A stretch of 64,000 nucleotides of DNA, taken from assembly GCA_963682025.1 (NCBI GenBank), contig OY821520.1:1747001-1811000 (forward strand), written 5' to 3'. Made by a program: the position numbers and the translations under genes. The notes beneath the pieces are model-generated. The model was not told the origin of the DNA. It saw only the letters and a program-made list of their open reading frames with translations, and made no database searches. The DNA comes from Cordilura impudica (taxonomy: Eukaryota > Arthropoda > Insecta > Diptera > Scathophagidae). Of this stretch, positions 11,315-21,497 are shown piece after piece. How positions within the stretch are numbered: the first letter of the stretch is position 1; every line of letters starts with the position of its first letter.

Positions 11315-11640
11315 TTATGTCTTTCGTTGATGCAAAAAGATTTGATCAATGTTGGCAAAAACAACACTGGATTTACGGGCAGCATCAACTTTGAAATGTA
11401 AGCCTCGCAACGCATAATAGTCCACCAAAGGGTTTAGCTTGCCAATGATACGACTCCAAGCGTTTCTTTTAAAGCTTCAACATTATTGTCACTTTGTCTG
11501 ATCAAAGGTCAACCGGTAACATCATCCTTCATGTATACTTTAGGTGAAGCAAATTCTATATGATATGAACTACTGCTACTGGTGCGTGTTAAACGTCCTA
11601 TTATGAGATGCACTGTGGACCATGTTTTGAGAAGGCGGCC
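11315..11640 (-). pseudogene. Ak2: Adenylate kinase 2 C-terminal pseudogene fragment
   Basis: Minus-strand translation gives SYHIEFASP and VYMKDDVTG, a stop where the enzyme has E, then [13 protein letters not shown], a frameshift, and [18 protein letters not shown] followed by [12 protein letters not shown] and a terminal stop at 11315-11317. This is the LID-to-C-terminus stretch of adenylate kinase 2, the mitochondrial intermembrane-space enzyme that interconverts ATP and AMP with two ADP. The final helix motif [17 protein letters not shown] is diagnostic. One in-frame TGA and at least one frameshift make it inactive. The matched stretch covers roughly the last third of the protein. No intron interrupts it, which suggests a retrocopy, but no poly-A tail or upstream two thirds is visible. 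Confidence 0.82.
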
Positions 11641-11644
11641 AAAA

Positions 11645-11782
11645 ATAATTTTTTTATGGTTAAATACAAGTGAAACTCGGGAGCCAAAAAATTGCGACTC
11701 TATTTCAACTATATCATAGTCAACAGGGTCTTCTTAAATGGACTCTCAGTAGTTTGCTAAAATTAAAAATTTCTTTGTAAGT
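11645..11782 (+). repeat. Dispersed repeat shared with 61590-61760
   Basis: Blocks CGGGAGCCAAAAAATTG, CTCTATTTCAACTATATCA, AACAGGGTCTTC and GCTAAAATTAAAAATT occur in the same order at 61640-61740. In both places a GTCY-type element begins shortly downstream. Confidence 0.6.
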
Positions 11783-12584
11783 TTTTATACCCTATACCAC
11801 TATGTGGTTTGGGTATAATGACTTTGTGCTGCTGTTTGTAACAACCAAAAATATTTGACCTAGACCCATCTTTAATTATACCGATCGAATCAGAATCACT
11901 TTCTGAGTTGATTTAACAATGTCCGTCCGTCCGTCCGTCCGTCCGTCCGTCCGTCCGTCTGTGTGTCCATGTAAAGCTTGTAATCAAACTGCAGGTCGCA
12001 AATATGAATATATTTTGATGAAATTTGGTATATAAGCTTTTATCGGCCATGGGATGAACGCTATTGAAATTGGTGGGAATCGGTCCATGTTCAGACCTAG
12101 CCCCCATACAAATTACCCCTATGAAATCGACATAAATTGCCATAAGATCCAAATTGTCATATAGATCTTACTCAAATTGGGTTTGTATGCGTTCATTACA
12201 TCCACCAATGAGTAGTCCAAAAATGATCTCTTTGACCCCATATAGAACTGCTTCCCGATCTTCACTTAAATCTATTAAAAAACAAAAATATTGCACTGAT
12301 TCTTCTCAAATTTTGTTTGTACATATTTTTGCAAAATACAAGAGACTTTACCAAACATGATCAGGATCGGTCCATTTTTGGACCTAGTCCCTTTATAGAT
12401 ATAGCATCCGATATGAACTTTTTCATATCTGCAGCCAAAAAAATTAATAAAAATCCAACTCAAATTTGGTTTTTGCTTATTTTCAATGTCCAGTTAGTCG
12501 GGCCTAAGAGATAGGGTTTCTAAACGCATGGTATAGGGTATCGTATAGTCGGTCTAGACCGACTATAATTTTCTTACTTGTTTG
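11783..12584 (+). mobile_element. GTCY-type Helentron/DINE-like element, copy G3, complete
   Basis: Starts TTTTTATACCCTATACCAC and ends ACTATAATTTTCTTACTTG. It has a long GTCC microsatellite (about 11922-11960) and a 24-bp perfect palindrome at 12544-12567, 17 bp from the end. An 80-residue frame on the minus strand is matched in copy G5 but not in other copies, so I treat it as non-coding. It is almost identical to G5 (13968-14730) in opposite orientation. Confidence 0.78.
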
Positions 12585-13039
12585 TTTTAAAAGATTTTAA
12601 AGTAAAATAAATTTTGTACAATTTTGTAAGAATTAGAAACAATTTTTAAAAAGGTCAAAATTCCCGGAAAATCTCCTACTTAATAGAACATAACTCCTGC
12701 CCATCAAAAAAATCTCACACTTTTCTGTAGTCCGAACCCTCCTCTACACTTATATACCCCATTGTATACCCGCCAGTTTTCGCCCGTGTGTACCAGAACA
12801 ATATTTTTGACCCAAGGTCAGATATTTTGTGCAAAATTTATGAATACAAAAGTTTTCTACTATGTGGTTAGGGTTTGGTCTGATGTTTTGTAACTACCTA
12901 AAATATTGGACCTATAACCATCTTTTATTATACGGATTGACCCAAAATCACTTTCTGAGTCGATTTCCGTCTGTGTGGTATGAATACAAAACTTGGTTGT
13001 AGCGGTGTATTTTTGGCGTGAGTTTATTTGTTTTTTTTA
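12585..13039 (+). other. Intronic spacer with a truncated GTCY-element fragment
   Basis: 12857-12978 reads CTACTATGTGGTTAGGG, GATGTTTTGTAACTACC, TTTATTATACGGATTGACCC and CACTTTCTGAGTCGATT, the 5' part of a GTCY element that stops before the microsatellite. The rest has no recognised feature. Confidence 0.5.
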
Positions 13040-13290
13040 CACTGATAGAAAAAGGAAACGGTAGAGTTGACACGAGTTGTTATATACGTATAAAAAAGGG
13101 TTGAGACATAATGCGCTTAATTGTTAAATTTTCGACAGGTACATTTACATATGTATTTTTCAAGAACATTAATAGTCGGAACTTGAGTTATAAAGTTTAA
13201 ATACTTGACAAAATGGGGAACAAAAAACAGGTAAATGGTAAAAAAAAAAACTATTGCGACACACCCTTTTAAGATATGAAAGTACGTTTT
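13040..13290 (+). repeat. Dispersed repeat shared with 63160-63370
   Basis: Both copies contain GGAAACGGTAGAGTTGA or its variant, ACGAGTTGTTRTATAC, GGTTGAGACATAATGCG, GACAGGTACATTTACATA and GGTAAAAAACTATTGC, ending CTTTTAAG(A/G)TATGAA. There is no coding potential. The copy at 63160 received a MITE at its right end. Confidence 0.65.
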
Positions 13291-13298
13291 CTTAAACA

Positions 13299-13790
13299 AA
13301 CAAGTAAGAAAATTTTAAGGGGTCCAGACCGATACCCAAGTCCAACTAAGGATAAATCAAATATGAGCGACATTGTTATTCATTTTTTTGCCTTATTTTT
13401 TTCCAAAAAAAAAAAATACAAACCGAATTTGAGAAAAATCTGCTCAATATTTTTGTTTTTTTGATAGATTTAAGTGAAGATCGGAAAGCAGTTTTATATG
13501 GGGGCTATGACTAAGAGAATTGTCCTATAGGGTTTATTTTTGAACTACTGATAAATGGATGTAATAAATATACACAAACTGAGATCTACCGAGATCTATA
13601 TGATAATTTCGATATTATGGCAATATCAGTCGATCTAATATGTGTCATTTAGAATGAGGACTAGATCTGAATATGCACCTTTTTCACACATATACCAAAT
13701 TTCATCAAAATATATTCATATTTGCGTCTGTCCGTCGGACGGACATTGCTAAATCGGCCATAATAAAATATGGGTTTAGGGTTTAGGCAC
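13299..13790 (-). mobile_element. GTCY-type element, copy G4, decayed
   Basis: Begins ACAAGTAAGAAAATTTTAAG at the palindrome end, follows the G5 order (TTTTTTGATAGATTTAAGTG, ACTACTGATAAATGGATG) and ends near GTTTAGGCACAAACATCAGC. Several segments are missing or scrambled relative to G5, including the central palindrome. Confidence 0.6.
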
Positions 13791-13827
13791 AAACATCAGC
13801 GAAATCACTTTTGATGTGTTCTGTATT

Positions 13828-13955
13828 GAAGGATAAACAAATTTGTGACAAAAAAATACAATTAGAAAAAAAGCAGATAAACGAAAAAACCAAATATTTT
13901 TTTAGTGATACCAAAACAGTGGAAACTTTTAAACTTTTTTACCAGAGTTCTTTTA
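13828..13955 (+). repeat. Short dispersed repeat shared with 5377-5510
   Basis: Shared words are AACAAATTTGT, TACAAT...AAAAA, ACCAAAACAGTGGAAACT and CTTTTTTACCAGAGTTC. It lies between two GTCY elements here and next to a GTCY terminus at 5207 there. Confidence 0.45.
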
Positions 13956-13967
13956 TACAATAGAAAT

Positions 13968-14730
13968 AACAAGTAAGAAAAATAATAGTCGGTCTAGACC
14001 GACTATACGATACCCTATACCATGCGTTTAGAAACACTATCTCTTAGGCTCAACTAACTGGACATAGAAAATTAGCAAAAACCAAATTTGAGTGGGATTT
14101 TTATTAATTTTTTACGGATGCTATATCTATATGGGGACTTGGTCCAAAAATGGACCGATCCTGATCATGTTTGGTAAAGTCTCTTGTATTTTGCAAAAAT
14201 ATGTACAAACAAAATTTGAGAAGAATCAGTTCAATATTTTTGTTTTTTAATAGATTTAAGTGAAGATCGGGAAGCAGCTCTATATGGGGTCAAAGGGATC
14301 ATTTTTGGACTACTCATTAGTGGATGTAATGCACGCATACAAACCCAATTTGAGTAATATCTATATGACAATTTGGATCTTATGGCAATTTATGTCGATT
14401 TCATATGGGTAATTTGTATGGGGGCTAGGTCTGAACATGGACCGATTCTCACCAATTTCAATAGCGTTCATCCCATGGCCGATAAAAGCTTATATACCAA
14501 ATTTCATCAAAATATATTCATATTTGCGACCTGCAGTTTGATTACAAGCTTTACATGGACACACAGACAGACGGACGGACGGACGGACGGACGGACATTG
14601 TTAAATCAACTCAGAAAGTGATTCTGATTCGATCGGTATAATTAAAGATGGGTCTAGGTCAAATATTTTTGGTTGTTACAAACAGCAGCACAAAGTCATT
14701 ATACCCAAACCACATAGTGGTATAGGGTAT
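13968..14730 (-). mobile_element. GTCY-type Helentron/DINE-like element, copy G5, complete
   Basis: Starts AACAAGTAAGAAAAATAATA with the palindrome just inside and ends CACATAGTGGTATAGGGTAT. It contains the reverse-complement microsatellite (GGAC)n at about 14567-14597. It is the close inverted partner of G3, separated by about 1.4 kb. Confidence 0.78.
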
Positions 14731-15787
14731 AATGACAGGCAATAAATTTCCAAGAAAACGATAATGTAAAATAAAATTTCAAAAAGTAAATAAAGATATC
14801 CAATAAAGGAGACAATGTAAAAGAAAAACATTTGTTTCTTTTATTTAATTACATTTTGTGAAAATAAGCAATTAATTTTGTAAGTTTCTAAATCCATTCA
14901 CAATACAACGTAACAATTTTAGTAACTAATTCTAATGAATTACATAAACAAATTTCTATATATGAATAAATATGTAAAAAATAATTTATTTTTGCATATA
15001 ATGAGACAAAAACCTCCTGTGGTGTTAAAAAAAAAAACATTATTTTCATTAATATTTATATTGAAAATATAAATATATTTAATAAACAAGTAAAATCCAA
15101 ACTCTGAACTGCCACTGGGGAATGGCTACTCACACATACATACATAGAAAAATAAAAAACAAATAAGTTATGCAAAGATTGGTTCAGCATACACGTATAC
15201 AAAACACATGGTTCACAAATAAAATCCCTATACACCAACAATCAATACGATTATCACCAGCAGTAACATTACGTACACACAGATCTAGAACTTGTTATAT
15301 GTGTATATGTATACCACCACCACTAATATATGCATTTCAATATCTATAGCCCCTATAGACACCCACACACATACGACTACATTTTGATAAATTAATCTCT
15401 CTACTCATATTGTACAGGCATAACATAATAACCAATATATAAACAAGTAACATTATAATGATATTTGGTTATGCGATACTATGCTTGCTACATACTGAGT
15501 GCTGTTCTGTATTTTTCCATTCTACGACAACGACAATGGTATGTTATATTGACATGTGTCTACAATTGCTTCAATGTTGTCTTATTAACACTAAAGGGTT
15601 ATTGTACGAGTTCATTTTTTTTAACATCCATATTACGCGTATAAATTTATTCATATTGAATTTCATCCCTCCATTCACCCATAAAGCCATCAGTTGTCAC
15701 TGTATCAGAGGCGAAGATAGTTTTCATACTTTTAAAACCATAATCTTATAGTATTTTCACCTCATGTTTTCAAAGGTTTCGTCCATG
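14731..15787. other. Intronic spacer, nothing recognised
   Basis: AT-rich with CA/TA-rich patches around 15290-15420. No exon or transposon terminus was recognised. Confidence 0.5.
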
Positions 15788-17120
15788 GTGAGCAGACATA
15801 TGTGATATACACCGATTTTAGTAAAGCTTTTGGTAGGGTGGATCATAATATTTTACTTCTCAAACTAATGCTGTTTTCTTTTCTGACAAAAAAATGTCGC
15901 CCTTATTTTGACCTTTTTTTGAAAAGTGTATTTTTTTTTATATATTCTGAATTAAAAGCAACCTTATCTTATACATCAATCGAAAGGTCTCAAAGTCGAG
16001 TCCTCGTAAACCACAAAAATTTCCAGCCATTGACTTCTTTCAGGTCATAATGTGAGAATATTTCCACATTGTTCCCTTTTTTTTGAATATTTTCACCCTA
16101 TGACTTCCAAGAGGATAATAATCAAAATCATTTATGAACAGAGCACTTTGAGATCTTTCGATTGATATATAATATAAGATTGCTCTTAATTCAGAATATA
16201 TAAAAAAATACACTTTTCAAATAAAAGGGCAAAAAAGGGCGACATTCTTTGTCAGAAAAGAAAACGGCATAAGACTCATTGGCATATATGAATCCATTAT
16301 TTTGTTGATGGGATCGTATCTCAAGAACTACTTCTGGCTTTCCCCAAGGAAGTCATTTGGCCTGTTATTGTTTCTACTATTCGTAAATGATCTTCCGACT
16401 GTAATTCCTTATGCATCCAGATGATGTTAAGTTATTTCACAGTTTCAATGTCATAAATTGTCATATTACTCTTCAAGGTGAGATTGATTTATTAGTTGAA
16501 TGGTGTAATGTGAACTTTATGGAAATGAATCTTCAGAAACGTAAGCATATGGTATTTCACAGAAAGGGTATAATTTTTGACGAGTATTGCATTAATGGAA
16601 TAGTATTGGATGCCGTTCAAACATATCTGGATCTTGGTGAACTTATGAATAGGAAACTTGACTTCATTGATCATATTAGTATGATTGTTAATAAGTCAAA
16701 ATCTGCTCTTGGTTTCGTTAAAAATGGGCTAAGGAGTTTTCTAATCCATATGTTACTAAACAGCTTTACACAGCACTCGTAAGACCAATTTTGGAAAATG
16801 CATCAATAATGTGGAATCTATATTATCAGGTTCACGCCAATGCAATTGGGTGTGTGCAGAAAAATTTTTTCCTATTCTGTCTACGTGGTTTAGGTTTAAG
16901 TTATGATGACGTACCATCATACAGAAATAGACTAAGGCTGATCAGACTTCCAACTTTTGAGAGCAGGTGGATGATGATCTTTTATCAAATTTAAATTTTA
17001 ATATATGTACATTGTAGATTCACAAGGTATTTTAGGACTAATTATGCTAATTCTTATCCTTTCCGCAGAATTTTATGATTATAAAGTGTTACAAAATTTC
17101 GTTGATCTTAATTGAAATGT
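15788..17120 (+). pseudogene. Jockey-like LINE reverse transcriptase, decayed, 3' part
   Basis: The first block reads YTDFSKAFGRVDHNILLLK, the palm region around RT motif A (DFSKAFD in active elements, with G for D here). After an inserted MITE the frame resumes with SGFPQGSHL (motif B), a FVNDLP segment, the motif C region, where DDVKLFHSFN is visible, then EIDLLVEWCNVNFMEMNLQK and ALVRPILENASIMWN, and finally FRTNYANSYPFRR near 17040. This is the RT and C-terminal domain of a non-LTR retrotransposon of the jockey type common in flies. Several frameshifts and stops separate the pieces, so it is inactive. The 5' endonuclease half is absent (5' truncation is normal for LINEs). Confidence 0.82.
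15869..16269. mobile_element. MITE with about 130-bp terminal inverted repeats and TAA target duplication
   Basis: The left arm starts TGCTGTTTTCTTTTCTGACA and the right arm ends TGTCAGAAAAGAAAACGGCA; the arms pair for about 130 bp including GTCGCCCTT / AAGGGCGAC-type blocks. TAA flanks both sides (15866-15868 and 16270-16272). It interrupts the LINE reverse transcriptase. A 3-bp TAA duplication would fit a PIF/Harbinger-type mobiliser, but the terminal bases are not typical, so the superfamily is open. Confidence 0.8.
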
Positions 17121-17334
17121 ATTGAAAGTAAAGCGCGATAAAATTAAATACCTCGATTAACTATTTTTGGTTCTCTAATGTCAAAATTTAAGTTTTTCTG
17201 TTAATATCAGCTGATGACATAGTCTGTAGCAGATTTGCGACCACACAATTTACTTGCCAGCTCTTAGAATCCGTCAGGATCCGGACCATAGCATGTACGC
17301 GGTCCCAATTGAAGAGGGTGTGCCCCCGTTCGGG
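17121..17334. other. Spacer between LINE and dispersed repeat
   Basis: A less AT-rich patch (about 17260-17340, with GATCCGGACCATAGCATG) follows the LINE coding region and may be LINE 3' UTR. No motif proves this. Confidence 0.3.
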
Positions 17335-17615
17335 AGTTATTTGTCATACAAATAACTTCAGAGCTCTTCTCTGTTTTAAAAACATTCTCTCATTTGTCGT
17401 TTGTTTGATGTCATGTCTGTCACGGCTGCTTTTTACCTCCCAATTATTAATAATAACAATATTTTCTGAATTTTTCTAGTCGTAAATATGTTGTTCAGGT
17501 GCGTCTCAATAATTTAGTATATTTATATCAACAATGAAACACTTTTCTTGTATAATATTGGATTAGAAAAATCACTGAATGTCATATCTGTCACTATGGA
17601 ATTAGCCTTAAATAT
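17335..17615 (+). repeat. Dispersed repeat shared with 1575-1935
   Basis: Contains CAAATAACTTCAGAGCTCT, TCACGGCTGCTTTTTACC, CCAATTATTAATAA, AAATATGTTGTTCAGGTG and ends TGTCATATCTGTCACT. Same order as the first copy. Confidence 0.5.
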
Positions 17616-18030
17616 TTCCTAATATTTTAATCCTTTCCGCGTTTTTGTTAAATATATTCGACGTCAAAACAGGCATTGATTGCAATGAAGAAGTTACATC
17701 AGAAATCTCAAGCACAGGTTATATTTTTTTTAAGTTATTTTTGACACGGAGAGGGTTAATGTAATTATATTTAGGGATATTGTTTTTTATTTTTTTAAAG
17801 AGATCCCCTACTTAGAACATTTATTAAATCGTTAGTAAACTAAAACAAAACAACATGTTGAAATTGTGGAATGAAATCGCTAGTAATACTTCCGTTACTT
17901 AAGTGTGTGAACTCTAATTTTAACACGTTTTCTAATATTTTTTTTTTTTTTTTTTTGTTTGAAAGCTTTAATCTTTACATTTTTTAGATTTTTATGATTT
18001 AGTTATATATTTATTATTTTTGTTTACAAT

Positions 18031-19736
18031 CAGATAAAATTCTCTTCAATCTATACATATATATTTATAAAAGAGTTGCGTGAGTGACTGACTGACGGAC
18101 TGACTGACTGACTGACTCATTCATCACCGCCCAGCCCAAACCGCTCAACCTAGAAACTTCAAATTTGGCATGTGAGTTTCTTTTATAGAGTGTAGATCCA
18201 CTAAGACGGCATTTTTGGAAATTCGAATTTTTAGGGGGTCAAAAGGGTAAAAACGGCCGAAAAATGGCATTTTTTAAAAATCTTTAAAAAAGGTCCTAGG
18301 TGTATGAAATTTGGAACGTAGGTTCCTTTTGGGATGCAGATTCGAACCAAAGTAAGGAAATCCAAAATTTGGAAATTCGCAACGGTCCAAAAAGAGACAT
18401 TTAAAAAAAAACTTTAAAAAAGGTCCCAGGAATATCAAATTTTGAACGTAGGTTCCTTTTACGACGCAGACTCGAACCAAAATATGTATTTTTGGAAATT
18501 CGCATTTTAAGGGGCAAAAAGGCATAAAAACGGCCCAAAATGGGACATTTTTAAACATGGTCCCAGGAATATGAAATTTGGAATGTCGAACAAAAATATA
18601 AATTTTTAGAACTTCGCACTATAAGGGGGTAAAATCGTCCCAAAAGGGAATATTTTTAAAAATGGTCCCAGGAGTATGACATTTGGAATGTGGGGTCCTT
18701 TTGGGAGACAGATTCGAACCGAATTAGGGATTCTTAGAAATTCGCGATTTAAGGAGCTAAAAAGGGGGCAAATACGGCCCAAAAAGGCGCATTTTTAGGC
18801 ATGGCCCCTGAAATATGAAAGTTTGAATGTAGATTTTAAAGGTTACCCCTTTAAACGACCAAAAACGGGAAATTTTTAAAAGTGATCCCATGAATATGAA
18901 ATTTCGAATGTAGGTTCTTTTTGGGACGCTACTCGAACCAAACAATGAATTTAAGAAAATTCGTAGTTTAAGGGGGAAATAAGAACAATTAATCGTCTTG
19001 AAATTTTTACAGTAGGTAACTGCTTATCCGGAAGGAAAAATAGGCTATATTTTTTTTTGATTTTTCAAGTGGGCGTGGCACTTCCCATACAAAGTTAATT
19101 TTTAACATCTAATTTTAACATAAAATATCTGGAGTACTATGACAACAAGAGTTCTGAAACTATGTGCATGTACATATTAAAATAATTCGATCGGACCAAT
19201 GGGCGTGGTACCCTCCATACAAAGTAAATATTTAATGTCATATATCTAGAGTACTGTAGTAGATAATGTCTTGAGACTTTGTATGAGTTCATAAGTTATC
19301 AACGTTAGTACTCGAAAAAAAATGGGCAGAATCCGATCAGTGGGCGTGGTACCTCGCATACAAAGTAAATATATAATGTCATATAGCTGAAGTACTGTAA
19401 TAATGAAAGCCTTGGAACTTAGTCTAAGTTCATGAGTTATTAATGTGAGTAGTCCCATAACAAATGGGCCAGATCGGACCAGTGGGCGTGGCACCCCCCA
19501 CACAAAGTAAGTATTTAATATAACATAACTGGAGTACTATAATAATGAAAGTCTAGCGACTTTGTTTCAGTTCATAAGTTATTAATGTGAGTAGTTGCAT
19601 AAAAATGGGCGGAACCAGAGTAATGGGTGTGGCACCTGATATACAAAACAATAGTTTCCTACAAAACGTATTGCCTGCTTTTTATTTCGTTATGAGGGGT
19701 GTAGCGAAGCGCAGATAGAATTCTCTTCAATCTATA
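18031..19736 (+). mobile_element. Helitron-like composite with two blocks of internal tandem repeats (H2-related)
   Basis: Element-like sequence starts TCTATACATATATATTTATA at 18050 after an A. It has a GACT microsatellite (about 18080-18118), then five to six degenerate repeats of about 120 bp with GGTCCCAGGAATATGAAATT and CGAACCAAA (18190-18960), then four repeats of about 125 bp with GGGCGTGGCACC, CATACAAAGTAAATAT and GGAGTACT (19070-19630), and ends GTGTAGCGAAGCGCAGATAG. The second block is shared with the Helitron at 39787-40730. A 25-bp direct repeat with one mismatch flanks the unit (18031-18055 and 19712-19736). Helitron assignment follows from the TC start, A flank and shared 3' GCGAAGC block; the CTAG end is not clean. 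Confidence 0.65.
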
Positions 19737-20065
19737 ATATTAATAGGCTAGGCAATGTTTTGTGACTGATGTAAGTTTCACAGTTTTACCCCGATTTTGA
19801 CGAAAAATTTATCATTGGAAAATTATTTCTTTTTAGCTGTTAACCAGATTTACAGATTTTCATCATCCGGAACATTTTTTTGGAGTTATGATCGTTTAAA
19901 ATTATTATATTATTATATTATTATTATAAATTTGTTAATGTGTTTGTATCAATATGTTAAGCTTGTTTTCTTAATTTAAAATTTGACGAATTGTGAAGCA
20001 TATATTTAGGGTCTTTATTAAATGAAAAAATAAAATTTCCTAGAATATGCACTCGAATTTCGACA
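19731..20065 (+). mobile_element. Non-autonomous Helitron, family H1, copy b, decayed
   Basis: Starts TCTATAATATTAATAGGCTA after an A, continues CCCCGATTTTGACGAAAA and TTTCTTTTTAGCTGTTAACC as in other H1 copies, and fades out near CACTCGAATTTCGAC. The 3' CTAG end is lost. It immediately follows the 18-19.7 kb composite. Confidence 0.65.
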
Positions 20066-21497
20066 ATTTTTTAGAAAAAAATACTGATATTTTATTTTCA
20101 CTTATATATAACCTCTTTTCCTAAAACGAATTTGTATTTATGAAAATACAAAGTTTTTTTTCAATGTCGAGGAAAAATGTTTTAAATTATGTTTCAAAAA
20201 GTTGATTTAATTTAATTTTGAAGACAACTTTAACATTTCTAATGAAAATTGGATAAAAATTCATGGTGTTATCATTTACAACCAATTATGTTCTGGCGTA
20301 ATTACGCCTTCTAATCCGGCTGTTCCTTTCATGTGTGTGAAAGGTATAAAATAAATACGATAACGCGTGACATCCGAGTAAAACTGTTCCAATGTATTAG
20401 TTCACACTAATAGTTATTAAGTGTCAAAACATATACATAACTTTTATTTTTAAAAAGTTCATTTTATTTTTAAGAACTTTTTTTTTTTGCAATTTTTTGC
20501 CGTAAAATTCACATACATATTCAATAAGATCATTCTTTTTCAATTTAAATGCAAATTTCTTACTTTAGAAGTAGGAAAGACAACAAAAAAAAGTTTACGT
20601 TTGGCCATTGTTGTAGAGAAAAGCCAACGAATATAAGTTAGTTTAAATTTAACAAACAAATTAGCATGTTAAGTGATATGCAGATGTAAAACTTTAACTT
20701 GAATTAGAAATCAGTAAATTCGAAATGTTTTTCTAAATGAAATAAAATACAATCGGCATCTGATTATTTTGTTTGAACTCAAGCAACTTCAAAGTCCATT
20801 AAATGGCATCATAAAGTAATTGTCACACTGTCAACTACAGAATGTCAACTACCGAATTAATGTTCAAACTAAGAGTAAAATCAAAAATGATTAAATTGTA
20901 CATTGTGTGAATGATTTGTGGTTATTGCTTCAATAATTTTTCCATTTAAAGTTTATCTGGCATACTTTATAAATGAATTTTAATTAAATCATTTAAAATT
21001 AATTCAATCAAATATAAAAAAAAAACAAATCAAAGTTCAAAACAAAAACAATAAGTAGTCGACACTGAAGCAACGAATTTTATCAGTAATTGATAAAATT
21101 TTCGTTGCTTGACTTTTATCGTTTTAAAAATATAATTCTATTTTTTACTCCCTTTATTTCTGCTTGTCGACAAAACTTTGGATCGATTACACAGGTCTGC
21201 GATGGTTTTCCTCTTAAAAAACTAATTAACAATTTGGATACTTATTAGGTAGTAAGCTACGACAAAAAATACTAAAAAAAAATCCATCACGTAAATTTTC
21301 TGAGAAAATTACTTTTTTAATTTTTCTTAGTATTACCCCGTATTACTAGTTTAATTTCAAGTTTCTTTAATAACGGTGCATGCTAATAGTACTAATGACG
21401 TTTACATACTCATTTATCATAAAAAGTCATTCTTTGTTGCGATTAAGATCATATTACGATTTACATTTCTAGCCTGTGTCGATATTTTTGTGAATTT
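20066..21497. other. Intronic spacer with one long hairpin
   Basis: No exon recognised. A bulged inverted repeat at 21068-21110 pairs AAGCAACGAATTTTATCA with its complement around a 5-nt loop. The rest is AT-rich. Confidence 0.5.
21068..21110. repeat. 43-bp hairpin
   Basis: Left arm AAGCAACGAATTTTATCA, right arm TGATAAAATTTTCGTTGCTT, with a 2-nt bulge and a GTAAT loop. It is not related to any other terminus I recognised in the window. It may be a tiny foldback element. Confidence 0.6.

Noticed and set aside
11913..12152. 80-residue frame conserved between G3 (minus strand) and G5 (14373-14621)
   Set aside because: Conservation reflects near identity of the two element copies; copies G1, G2, G4 and G6 break the frame, and the C-terminal TDGRTDGR is the GTCC microsatellite.
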